This document shows positions 8,924-17,415 of a DNA stretch of 64,000 nucleotides, piece by piece; the stretch's first letter is position 1; each line of letters starts with the position of its first letter. This stretch comes from Parazoarcus communis SWub3 = DSM 12120 (lineage in GTDB: Bacteria; Pseudomonadota; Gammaproteobacteria; Burkholderiales; Rhodocyclaceae): contig NZ_QKOE01000004.1 of NCBI RefSeq assembly GCF_003226565.1, forward strand, positions 1-64,000. The letters run 5' to 3'. Below the pieces are notes generated by a model. It was not told where the DNA came from, did no database searches, and saw only the letters and a program-made list of their open reading frames with translations. A program made the translations under genes and the position numbers.

Positions 8924-11082
8924 CGGCATCTCCTGGTCGGGGTGGGCGGAAACCCGGGGTGGGCGCGTCCGGCCTTGTCGTACTCGCGCTCGATGGCCTG
9001 CAGCAGGTGGTCGCGCTGGATGGCGCTGCCCTGTGCTGCAGCAAGAAAGCCGGCCCCGAGTGCGGCGTTGCGGATCTGCGCACCGGTGATCGGGTACCAT
9101 GCAGCGAGTTCGGTCAGATCGACATCGGGCGCTTGCGGTGCGCTGGCAGGGAGGTGCAGCCGCCACAGTTCGGCGCGGGTGTCGGCATCCGGCTCGGGAA
9201 ACTCGACGATGAACTCGAAGCGGCGAGTGAAGGCCTTGTCGAGATTGCTGCGCAGATTGGTGGTCAGTACCGCGACCCCTTCGAAACGCTCCAGCCGCTG
9301 CAGCAGATAGGCGGTTTCGAGGTTGGCGTAGCGGTCGTGCGCATCCTGGGTTTCGGTGCGGCGCGCAAACAGTGCGTCGGCCTCGTCGAACAGCAGCAGG
9401 GTGCGAGCGCGTTCAGCCAGGTCGAACACCGCGGCAAGCTGCTTTTCGGTTTCGCCTATCCATTTCGATACCAGACCCGCCAGATCCACCACCATCAGGT
9501 CGACGCCAAGCGCATGCGCCATGACCTCGGCGGCCAGGGTCTTGCCGGTGCCGGGTGGGCCGTAGAACAGCATGCGCACCCCGCGTCGGCCGGCGCCCGC
9601 AGAGGCAAAGCCCCAGTCGTCGAGCACGGTGATCTGCTGGCGGACGCGGTCGATTGCGGCGTCGAGCGCGGCCTGGCCGGCAGCGGGCAGCAACAGCGCG
9701 TCACCCTGGGCTTGCGGCTGTTGCAGACGGATGCCGGGATGGGCCTGCCAGGGGCTGCGTGCCCGCAGGCTGGTACCGATGGCGGCCAGTGTGTCGGCTG
9801 GCGTGGGGGACGGATTGCGGGTGAGGTCGAGTCCGAGGTCGCGCACCACTGCGCTTGCCTCGACCGGGTCTACCGGATAACGCGCGGCCAGTTCGCTGGC
9901 ATGGTCGCCCAGTTGTGGCAGCAGGGCCAGCCACAGGCGGCGCCGCGCGCTGGCTGGCAGGGCGTGTACCGGAAGGTGGATGAAGGGCACCCCGGCGGCC
10001 GGCTCGGCCGGCGGGCGTGGGGTGCTATGGATCAGCGGCAGACCATGAGCGTGTATCGTCTCGCCAGCGTCTCCGGTGCTTGGGTTGGAAGGCAGATAGG
10101 GGGCGTCGTCGCGCACCTCCAGCCACACCGGGCTGACATGCAGAAAAGCCAGCGCTTGCGCCGTGGCGAGCGATGCGCCATCGATACACCCGGCGACCGG
10201 GTAATGGAGGGCGGCCATGCCCGCCCGTCCCAGCAATGCCCGTACCCGGGTGGCGCGTATTGCGGCATTCCCACCGCTGAGCACGACATGGCAGGGGCGA
10301 GCCTGGCGTAGCGCTGCGACCGCATGGCTGACCGACGGACTTTCCAGCCAGTCTTCCAGCCCCGGCACCTGTTCGAGCCCACCTGTCAGATGAAGGGGTG
10401 AGGTCTGTGGCGGGCGCCCATTCAGTGCGGCCCAGACGCCATCGGCGGCACGGAGCTCGCGGCTGTGCCAGGGGCCGTCGCCATTGAGCTGCAGCAGGGC
10501 GGCAAAAGGTGGGGGGGCGTGGCACAGCAGATCCTCGATGGTGTCGCGCAACCCAAAGTCGGGCAGGCCGTCGCCATCCGCAGCCGCTTCGTCCTCCAGC
10601 CAGCTCAAGGCCAGGGCGACGGTGGCCCATGGCCTGCCGGCCGGGTTCAGCAAACGGCACAGGGTGGCATGGCCTTCGTGCGCTTCGGGCAGGCAGGCCA
10701 GCAGCAACAGATCACGGTGGCCGCGCGCCACGCGTTCGTCCGGCGCGGCAGCAGCCAGCCGCAGCAGGGGGTGGTGCGTGGGCGGCACCACGTCCGGGGG
10801 CAGCGCGCGCGCGTACGCATCGGCAAAGGCGAGGGCGGTGGACAGGGCTTCATCGACGCTGCTGCGGATGTCCGCGGAGGAGGGTGCGGCCGTGCGCGGG
10901 GTCGTGTTCGGGGCCGGGTTGGGGCCCGGGGTGGGCGTGGCCGAGGGGGTGTCGGGGCCGGACAGGCGCCGACGCAGGCTGCGGGCCAGCCGCTGGCCGA
11001 CCTCGGCGACACAGCGGCGGCTGTAGTGCCGGGTGGCGGCGATCAGGCTGGCGGCGGCGCCGGGCAGGGTTTCAGCCTTCAT
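8920..11082 (-). CDS. eCIS AAA+ ATPase
   Basis: 720 residues. The C-terminal third is a classical AAA+ module: Walker A GPPGTGKT at 508-515, Walker B LLLFDEAD at 562-569, sensor-1 TTN at about 607-609 and the arginine pair of the Arg finger at 620-621. The N-terminal 450 residues are a family-specific helical region. AAA+ ATPases of this type (Afp15/Pvc15-like) are nearly universal in eCIS loci and are thought to act in particle assembly or cargo loading rather than in sheath recycling. The gene overlaps the upstream one by 11 bp, with AAGGTG as ribosome-binding site inside that gene. Confidence 0.92.
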   Translation of the reverse strand: MKAETLPGAAASLIAATRHYSRRCVAEVGQRLARSLRRRLSGPDTPSATPTPGPNPAPNTTPRTAAPSSADIRSSVDEALSTALAFADAYARALPPDVVPPTHHPLLRLAAAAPDERVARGHRDLLLLACLPEAHEGHATLCRLLNPAGRPWATVALALSWLEDEAAADGDGLPDFGLRDTIEDLLCHAPPPFAALLQLNGDGPWHSRELRAADGVWAALNGRPPQTSPLHLTGGLEQVPGLEDWLESPSVSHAVAALRQARPCHVVLSGGNAAIRATRVRALLGRAGMAALHYPVAGCIDGASLATAQALAFLHVSPVWLEVRDDAPYLPSNPSTGDAGETIHAHGLPLIHSTPRPPAEPAAGVPFIHLPVHALPASARRRLWLALLPQLGDHASELAARYPVDPVEASAVVRDLGLDLTRNPSPTPADTLAAIGTSLRARSPWQAHPGIRLQQPQAQGDALLLPAAGQAALDAAIDRVRQQITVLDDWGFASAGAGRRGVRMLFYGPPGTGKTLAAEVMAHALGVDLMVVDLAGLVSKWIGETEKQLAAVFDLAERARTLLLFDEADALFARRTETQDAHDRYANLETAYLLQRLERFEGVAVLTTNLRSNLDKAFTRRFEFIVEFPEPDADTRAELWRLHLPASAPQAPDVDLTELAAWYPITGAQIRNAALGAGFLAAAQGSAIQRDHLLQAIEREYDKAGRAHPGFPPTPTRRCR

Positions 11083-12529
11083 AGCGCACCTTCACGACGC
11101 AGCCCAGCCAGGGCAGCCAGCCCGGATCGAGGTCGAGACCCAGCCGGCGGATCGGCGTTTCGACCTGGTCGAGCGACAGCCGCAGCTCGATCCAGCCCGG
11201 CTCGATGTGGAGCGTGCCGGGGCGCCGGCAGATGTGTTGCAGCCGGGGGGCGGGCAGGTCGGGGGCGAGCGCATCCACCCACGCGGCCCAGCGGCTTGCG
11301 GTGGCCTGGGCAAGGGCATCGATGTCTGGCGGTGTATCGGCGCCGTGCGGCAGCTCGCCGCCGCAGAAGGCGCGCAGCGCGACATCACCGTCATCGCATC
11401 CAAGTGCGCGTCCCAGCGCACGCAGCCATAGTGGTAGCGCGTCGTCGAGCGGCGGCAAGTCCTCGAGCGCCGGCTGCCCGGTGCTGATCTGGCCCAGCCA
11501 GAACAGCAGGCCGGCCTGCGCCGTCGGCAGATCGCATCCGGTGTCCGGCAACTCGGGCGGCGGTGGGATCAGGTCGTCAACCAGCGGCGGCTGCGTGGGC
11601 AGCGGTTCGTGAGCCTGCTCCGGCAGCGGCGGCGGGGTGCTGGTCGGGCCGGTTGCGGTCGGGGCTCGCGGTGCTGGGGTGGCCTGCGGCGCCTGCAGGG
11701 CCCGTCGGGCGGCGTTGATGAAGCAGATGGCGGTCCGTGTGCTGTGCTGTGCTGCGGAGCTGGAAAGGGTGGCAAGCAGCACGGCGAGGGTGTCGCGATG
11801 GACGAGCACCAGGTCCGGGCGTCGCTGTGCCCAGTCGAGTAGCGAGAGGGCGGCGGGCGATGCCGGACTGGGCGCGCTTGTCGGGTCGGCAGGGGGGGCG
11901 GCCATGCCGGGCGTGACGGCGTCAGCTGGGTCGGCCATCGCCGCACGGGCAAAGTCCGCGGTCTGCGGGCAGCTCAGCAACAGGGTGGTCCATTGTGCCT
12001 GCGGCAGTGCGCGCAACACCGCGCTCAGCGCTGCACTTCGGGTTTCTGCTGCAATCAGGCGATGCAGCACTGGCCAGATCAGCACGGGCTCGCTCAGCAG
12101 GCTGCGTGCGCCCTGCAGCAGCGCATCGCCCGATGCGAGGGGCGCACGCGGCACCAGCCCCATCTGCTGCCAGGCCCATTGCCGGCTGTCGTCACCGAGT
12201 GCGCTGCGGTACAGCAGGTCGGCCAGCGCCGCCTGCCTGCTGCGGTAGCGCACCACGGTGTCGTCGTCACGGGATAGCGCATGATTGATGGCTGCATGCA
12301 GTGCGGACTGCCAGCGTGCGCCGATCTCTGCTTCACTGGCATCCAGCTGCCAGTCCAGTGCCAGCGGCAGGTGGCGGATCAGCACCCATTCATCAGCAGC
12401 GAGTGTGGCGCTGGCGGGTGCGATGTCGTCAAGCCCGGCCAGCTGGCCGAGCCAGTCGGCGTAGCGGGCTCGTTCGACGGGTTGCGGACTGCGAAGGTGG
12501 GCGTGCAAGCGGCCGATACTGGAGATCAT
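11072..12529 (-). CDS. Conserved eCIS-associated protein, function unknown
   Basis: 485 residues. The N-terminal 130 residues (about 45-125: WVLIRHLPLALDW, then VVRYRSRQAALADLLYR) and the C-terminal 60 residues (LGLDLDPGWLPWLGCVVKVRY at the very end) resemble, from memory, an unassigned protein repeatedly found beside the eCIS ATPase. Between them is a Pro/Ala-rich linker (about 200-330). It has no signal peptide or transmembrane segment. It could fill a tape-measure or assembly-chaperone role, since no other tape-measure candidate is seen, but it is shorter than expected for a tape measure and I am not sure. The start ATG overlaps the upstream stop as ATGA. Confidence 0.7.
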   Translation of the reverse strand: MISSIGRLHAHLRSPQPVERARYADWLGQLAGLDDIAPASATLAADEWVLIRHLPLALDWQLDASEAEIGARWQSALHAAINHALSRDDDTVVRYRSRQAALADLLYRSALGDDSRQWAWQQMGLVPRAPLASGDALLQGARSLLSEPVLIWPVLHRLIAAETRSAALSAVLRALPQAQWTTLLLSCPQTADFARAAMADPADAVTPGMAAPPADPTSAPSPASPAALSLLDWAQRRPDLVLVHRDTLAVLLATLSSSAAQHSTRTAICFINAARRALQAPQATPAPRAPTATGPTSTPPPLPEQAHEPLPTQPPLVDDLIPPPPELPDTGCDLPTAQAGLLFWLGQISTGQPALEDLPPLDDALPLWLRALGRALGCDDGDVALRAFCGGELPHGADTPPDIDALAQATASRWAAWVDALAPDLPAPRLQHICRRPGTLHIEPGWIELRLSLDQVETPIRRLGLDLDPGWLPWLGCVVKVRYEG

Positions 12530-14667
12530 GGTGTTTCGTCCCCCAGCGCCGGACGGCCCAGCAGAAAACCGGTGCCCAGCGCGGCCTCGCCAAGAATGGC
12601 TGGATCGAAGCCGGCCGACCTACCAAGCACCGAAGAAATGCCGACATGGGTGCCGACTCCGGCGCGGATGCCGCTGTCGGCGGTGCACAGGGCAAAGTCG
12701 GTGTGGGCGGGCTTGTGATGCTCGATCAGGCGCCTGACGCAGGCCAGTTGGGCGTCGTTGAGGGCTGCAACCACGGTGACGGTGAAGCGATGGGCAAAAT
12801 TGTCATCGCTGTCCGGTGGCGTTCCGGTGGGCATGGTGGTGGGCAGCGGGCTGTCGCCAGTGACGCCAATCTGGCCACCCACCCGGTAGCCGCCGCCGAG
12901 CACAGCCTGAGAACGATTGACCGTGTCGTTGCCGACCACGCCGCCGCCACGCAGGCGGAAGTGCTCGATGATGACGATCTCGGCATCGGTCAGCAGTTCG
13001 AGCATGCGTTGCAGGCTGGCGAGGGTGCCACGGGTACGGAACAGGCGGGCCGCCTCCAGAATCATCCGGCGCTGTACGGTTGTGGACCAGCAGGGGTCCA
13101 GGACCAGACCGACGAAGCCTGCCAGCCACGACAGTGCCGGCTCGGGTGCGATGCGGGCGTCGAGCAGCAGGTGGCGGCGTTCGGCTGCCCGTGTCCATTG
13201 TTCGACCTGTGTCGCGGCCGGCATCAGGTAGCGGAACAGGAAGTCGCGGGCGGCGGGCTCGCGCCACAGTGTGCGTGGCAGCCGCGACAACAGGTCGTGG
13301 CCAGGGAAGGCGACGCGGGCGCTGTGCAGGCGCGGGCTCTTGCCGCGCGAACCGTTCAGCTCGAACACCAGCCACAGGTAGCGTCCAGGCGGCACGATGA
13401 CCGGGGCGTCGTAGTGTGCACGGCCATCGGTCGGTGGCCGGTCGAGCGAGGGGAGGGTGCTGCGGCGATACAGCGACTGTGGTGGCGCGTCATGTCCGAG
13501 CCAGCGATGTGTCGACAGCACGGGGGCGTCGCCGCCAAGCCCGACGTCGTCGATCGGATCATCGACATCAAGCGTGTCGCTGCTGAAGGCATGGACCCGG
13601 ATCGAAGTGCCGGTCGGGATGCAGGCCTCGACCTGCAACTGCCCCCAGCTGCATTGGTCCACCCCGCTGTCCAGCGCAAAACTGAAGACCCTGCCGCTTT
13701 CCAGGTAGCGTGTCGCAGCCGGGGCAGCATGACGCAGGCCCTGTGCAGTCCAGTAGGCGACGCGGCCGTCCGGTGCCCGGGCAATGCCGTGACCGTCGTA
13801 GTGGGGTGCGATCAGCTCGGCCAGCGGGGTGACGGCGCCGTGCCGGATGCGCCAGCGCAGCAGCGTGTCACCCGGCCGGCGTGCGAGGGTGAGCAGGCTG
13901 CCGAATTCGGCGTGTTCAGTGTCGGCAATCAGGTCGGTGGCATAGGGGACGGCGATCTCGGTTCCGTCCGCCAACTCGCGCAGTTGTGCGCTGGCATGAC
14001 CGGGGGCCGCGAGTGTCCACGCACGCCAGCCACCCTGCGCCGAGGGGGCGACCGCAAGGCGTTCGGCGTCGGCGTGGGCGGGCCAGGGCATGCGCTCGGG
14101 GGCGGCACAGTGATCCAGTCGCCAGATGCTGCCATCGGCCAGCAGCACGAAGACCTGGTCCGCCCATGCGGACAGGTCACGGGGGGGCGGGTCGAAGGCG
14201 ATGTGGCGGGCGACCTCCTGCTGCCAGCTGTCGACCAGCCACACTGCGCCATTTGCCGGTCCGCTGCCCGGGTCGGCAATATGGATGTAGCCGGCCTCGT
14301 CGCAGGCGAGCGCGAGCGGACGGTGTGGCAGGATGCCGGTAGGCGCGCCTTCCACTTCGGTACCGGCAGCGGTGATGTCGAAGGGGAAGGCGCGATGGGG
14401 GTGGACACCCAGCGTCGAGGTCTCGCCCCAGGGCAGGAGTTCGATGCGGCCCGCTTCTGGAAGCGGGTGGAACAGCCTGCAGTGGCGGTCGAAGGCGAGG
14501 CCGGCAAAGCCACCGTCGAAATCTGCACCGGCGGTGTCGGCCACTACCGATGGCAGGGCTTGCAGCATGACCTCGCCGTCGACCAGCACTGTGCCCTGGT
14601 GTGCGCAGGCCCGCCAGTGCGGGCTGCCGCGCAGTTCGCGTTCGCCATGGTCGGATAGGTTCAGCAT
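12526..14667 (-). CDS. Phage tail protein I-like baseplate protein with N-terminal propeller-like domain
   Basis: 713 residues. The C-terminal part (about 480-640) carries the signature of the eCIS/phage tail protein I family (TIGR02242-like): an RFLFRYLMP-type segment, then LSWLAGFVGLVLDPCW, RRMILEAARLFRTRGTL and the LL.....I.IIEHFRLRGGG turn. This family corresponds to the gp7/Afp12 side of the baseplate wedge. The N-terminal 350 residues show repeated short beta blades (LAFDRHCRLFHP, LACDEAGYIHIAD, ADQVFVLLADGSIWRLD), suggesting a beta-propeller. The ATG at 14667 has GAGGAG 7 bases upstream; an in-frame ATG 18 bases earlier has no suitable spacing. Confidence 0.82.
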   Translation of the reverse strand: MLNLSDHGERELRGSPHWRACAHQGTVLVDGEVMLQALPSVVADTAGADFDGGFAGLAFDRHCRLFHPLPEAGRIELLPWGETSTLGVHPHRAFPFDITAAGTEVEGAPTGILPHRPLALACDEAGYIHIADPGSGPANGAVWLVDSWQQEVARHIAFDPPPRDLSAWADQVFVLLADGSIWRLDHCAAPERMPWPAHADAERLAVAPSAQGGWRAWTLAAPGHASAQLRELADGTEIAVPYATDLIADTEHAEFGSLLTLARRPGDTLLRWRIRHGAVTPLAELIAPHYDGHGIARAPDGRVAYWTAQGLRHAAPAATRYLESGRVFSFALDSGVDQCSWGQLQVEACIPTGTSIRVHAFSSDTLDVDDPIDDVGLGGDAPVLSTHRWLGHDAPPQSLYRRSTLPSLDRPPTDGRAHYDAPVIVPPGRYLWLVFELNGSRGKSPRLHSARVAFPGHDLLSRLPRTLWREPAARDFLFRYLMPAATQVEQWTRAAERRHLLLDARIAPEPALSWLAGFVGLVLDPCWSTTVQRRMILEAARLFRTRGTLASLQRMLELLTDAEIVIIEHFRLRGGGVVGNDTVNRSQAVLGGGYRVGGQIGVTGDSPLPTTMPTGTPPDSDDNFAHRFTVTVVAALNDAQLACVRRLIEHHKPAHTDFALCTADSGIRAGVGTHVGISSVLGRSAGFDPAILGEAALGTGFLLGRPALGDETP

Positions 14668-14678
14668 GGCGGTGCTCC

Positions 14679-16952
14679 TCAGCATTCCTCGCGCAGCACC
14701 GGCACCGGTACGGCGGGGTGGCTGGGGGGGGGCGCCAGGCCGCTGCCAGGCGGTGGCAAGGGCGTGTCGGCGCTGCCGACGGTGACGGCGGCAACCGTCG
14801 GCAGTTGCCAGCCCTCAAATTCGATGACGGATGCCGCTGTCCATTGTTCGCTGCCGTCGGCCAGCGTGTGGGCAACGTCGACCCGCAAGGCCTCGATGTA
14901 CTCAAGCCCCTCCACCTGCATCGTCACGCCCTCGAGTTCGCGGCCCAGCAGCCGCCGCCCAAGCGGCCAGCCCCGGCCGTCAGGTCCGTACGGCGGCAAC
15001 GGGGCGAGGTACTGGCGCAGCAGGGTTTCGACCCAGTCGCGTACCGCATCCAGACCATAGCCGGGCGCGACCTTCACCGCGACCGCGATGGCGATGCGGC
15101 GATAGGTGGGCGGGATGACGTACAGCTCGGTGGTGACCAGCCGCCAGCGGTCCAGCCAGGCACAGACCTCGGTCAGTTCGCGCGCGTCCGGCAGGGGGGC
15201 GTCCGGATGCTGGACGTCGCGTGCCGGCCACACCACCACGCTGACCGCACCCGGCCGGGGTGACTTGCTGGGGGCGTGGAACAGGGGCAGGCATTCGGCG
15301 CGCCCCAACTCGACGGTAGGGGTCTGCAGCGCCAGCTCGGCGAAGTCGTCGCGCGCCACGGCGCGGTGGTTGCGGCGCAGCGTGGCCGGGATGCGGGCGA
15401 GCGCGGATTCCAGACTTTCGGCGTCGACCCCACCACCGGCCGGAAGCGGGTTGGAGAGCTTGAGCTCGGTCTGGTGGGGGCGCAGCATGGGCAGCGCTGG
15501 CGTGGGGCCGGCCAGGGTGTCGCCCAGTCGGTCGATGGCGGCGGCCGGCACATTGCCTGCCGACCCGCCACCCCAGTGATAGGCGAGCACGCGTATGCGC
15601 TCACCTGTCTGCGGATAGCGCGTGCCGAAGCTGGCGGTGCCTGCCTCGGCGTCGATACGGAAATGACGGTCGTCCGCCGTCGACGCGTCGAAATCGTCTA
15701 CCCGTTGCCATTCGGTCCACACCCCGGACTCCTCCACCTGCAGCCGGACCGGGCGGGTGCTGTCGATCAGCACGGGGGCATTGGCCAGGCGGTAAATCTG
15801 GCCGGGCTGACCGCTGCCGCTGCCAAGCAGCTCGGGCGAGGCGCGTACGGCCTGCTCGCAAGCCAGGGTGTTGAGCGCGAGCAAACGCACCGTACCGATA
15901 CGGCTGCCGTCGCTGCGCCACACCCGCAGCCAGCACCACAAGCGCTCGGCGCGGGCGTCGTCGAGTTCGGGTGGAAAATCGCCGGTACCGGCCAGCCCCG
16001 GCGCTGCAGGTGGGTTACCCAAGGTGTTGAGCGCGGCGGGCAGCTCGATGCGCACGACGCCGTCCCGGGTAAAGCCGGCGGTGCTGTCGCCGCCGATACG
16101 CAGCGTGGTGTAGTCGGCGCTGCCGTCCTTGCGGGGCTGGGCGAGCGAGACCTGCCAGATCAGGCCGGGGCCGTCGCCACTGCCGCAAGGGGTCTCGATG
16201 TCGTCGAGCGTCGGGTGGTGCGTCGCGGGACTGAAACCCAGCGAGAGCGTGACCGGCCGCCCTGGCGGGGGTTGCAGGCCGGTGGCCGGATCGGCCAGAG
16301 CGGCCGGGTCCAGGCCGCTGTCGGCCTGGGTGAGCAGGCCGATCCATACGCAACCGTCGACGGTGTCGGCGAAGTCCAGTGCGGCGTCCTGTCCGTCGCT
16401 GCCGAGGGTGAGCACTTCATACGGGGCGACACGACCGTCATCGGCCAGCGCGAGCGCATCGATGCTGGCCTGCACGGCAACGGCCTGCTCCGGATCCAGC
16501 CCGGCAACAAAGGCACGCAGGCGGGCCGGGTCGGCGAGGTCCTGTTCCGGCAGCAGGCTGCGGCGGGCGACCGCGACACAATCCAGCGGCCACAGACTGG
16601 CGTCGTGGGTGAGGGTATAGCGCAGCTTGCCGGCCTTGACCTGATCGCCGGCATACAGTGCGACGCCCTGGCGGGCCTTGCTGTCGAAGCGCACCAGGGC
16701 GCGGGCGGCGCGTGCCGGTTGCAGCGGGATGTCGAGTAGCCGCAGGAAGGCAAGCTGGGTGGCTTCGGGAATCTGGTTGAAGCGGAACTGCAAGCCCTCG
16801 CCCAGCCAGGCGAACAGCTGCAGCAGGGTGATGGCGGGGTCGCTGTCGAGGTGGTCGGTCCATTCCGGGTTATATACCGGGATGCGATTGCGCAGTTCAT
16901 TGTAAAGCGCTTCGAAGCTGCGGTCGTCGAGGATGGGGGCGATCAGCGGCAT
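14679..16952 (-). CDS. Baseplate J/gp6-like wedge protein
   Basis: 757 residues from the ATG at 16952, which has GGGAG about 7 bases upstream; the open frame runs further to 17063 but without coding character. The opening segment (IPVYNPEWTDHLDSDPAITLLQLFAWLGE) and the central and C-terminal parts (ATLRRNHRAVARDDFAELA, then VWPARDV and LEGVTMQVEGLEYIEALRV) are those of the putative baseplate assembly family TIGR02243/Baseplate_J, the Afp11/Pvc11 equivalent. It forms the wedge ring with the gp25-like and tail-I-like proteins encoded on either side. Confidence 0.88.
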   Translation of the reverse strand: MPLIAPILDDRSFEALYNELRNRIPVYNPEWTDHLDSDPAITLLQLFAWLGEGLQFRFNQIPEATQLAFLRLLDIPLQPARAARALVRFDSKARQGVALYAGDQVKAGKLRYTLTHDASLWPLDCVAVARRSLLPEQDLADPARLRAFVAGLDPEQAVAVQASIDALALADDGRVAPYEVLTLGSDGQDAALDFADTVDGCVWIGLLTQADSGLDPAALADPATGLQPPPGRPVTLSLGFSPATHHPTLDDIETPCGSGDGPGLIWQVSLAQPRKDGSADYTTLRIGGDSTAGFTRDGVVRIELPAALNTLGNPPAAPGLAGTGDFPPELDDARAERLWCWLRVWRSDGSRIGTVRLLALNTLACEQAVRASPELLGSGSGQPGQIYRLANAPVLIDSTRPVRLQVEESGVWTEWQRVDDFDASTADDRHFRIDAEAGTASFGTRYPQTGERIRVLAYHWGGGSAGNVPAAAIDRLGDTLAGPTPALPMLRPHQTELKLSNPLPAGGGVDAESLESALARIPATLRRNHRAVARDDFAELALQTPTVELGRAECLPLFHAPSKSPRPGAVSVVVWPARDVQHPDAPLPDARELTEVCAWLDRWRLVTTELYVIPPTYRRIAIAVAVKVAPGYGLDAVRDWVETLLRQYLAPLPPYGPDGRGWPLGRRLLGRELEGVTMQVEGLEYIEALRVDVAHTLADGSEQWTAASVIEFEGWQLPTVAAVTVGSADTPLPPPGSGLAPPPSHPAVPVPVLREEC

Positions 16953-16998
16953 GGCGCGTCTCCCGCGGGGGGGGTGGTCGGCAGGCGTGGGGTGGACA

Positions 16999-17415
16999 TC
17001 AGGCCTGCTCCAGATAGAAGGGGTACACCAGGATGTCGCGGCGACCGTCAAGCACATGGGCATAGGCGATCTCGATGATCAACACGCCACGCGGGTCCGC
17101 GGATTGCACGAGCACTTCGATGACCTTGATGCGCGGCTCCCAGCGGCCGAGTGCGGATTCCACCGCCTGGCGGATGCCGGCGCGGGTGGCCGGGTTGTCC
17201 GGGGCCATCAGGTAGCGGCGCAGGCCACAACCGAAATCCGGCCGCATCAGGCGTTCACCGGGTTCGGTGTCGATGATGGTGTAAATCGCCTGACGGACTT
17301 TTTCGGGGCCGGCGACGGTGCTCAGCCGGCCGCGGGCGTCCGGCAGCAGGGGCTGGCCCCAGCCCTGGCCCAGGCGGTCATGCCGGGTGCCGAGCGGGTT
17401 GCGCGGGGGATTCAT
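16999..17415 (-). CDS. gp25-like baseplate protein
   Basis: 138 residues, a usual length for the gp25/Afp9 family. The core GPEKVRQAIYTIIDTEPGER followed by MRPDFGCGLRRYLMAP and the end IVYPFYLE-type strand (here DILVYPFYLEQ) match the lysozyme-like gp25 fold that nucleates the sheath on the baseplate. The open frame continues to 18150, but that extension lies over another gene; the ATG at 17415 has GGGAG 7 bases upstream and overlaps the preceding stop as ATGA. Confidence 0.92.
   Translation of the reverse strand: MNPPRNPLGTRHDRLGQGWGQPLLPDARGRLSTVAGPEKVRQAIYTIIDTEPGERLMRPDFGCGLRRYLMAPDNPATRAGIRQAVESALGRWEPRIKVIEVLVQSADPRGVLIIEIAYAHVLDGRRDILVYPFYLEQA

Noticed and set aside
12301-14658. Very long plus-strand open frame (785 codons) opposite the tail-I gene, and similar long frames at 4399-5109, 15276-16739, 17982-19277 and 23370-24737
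   Set aside because: They lie antisense to clearly recognisable genes; the products are Gly/Gln/Arg-rich without domains, a common effect of high-GC third-position bias.
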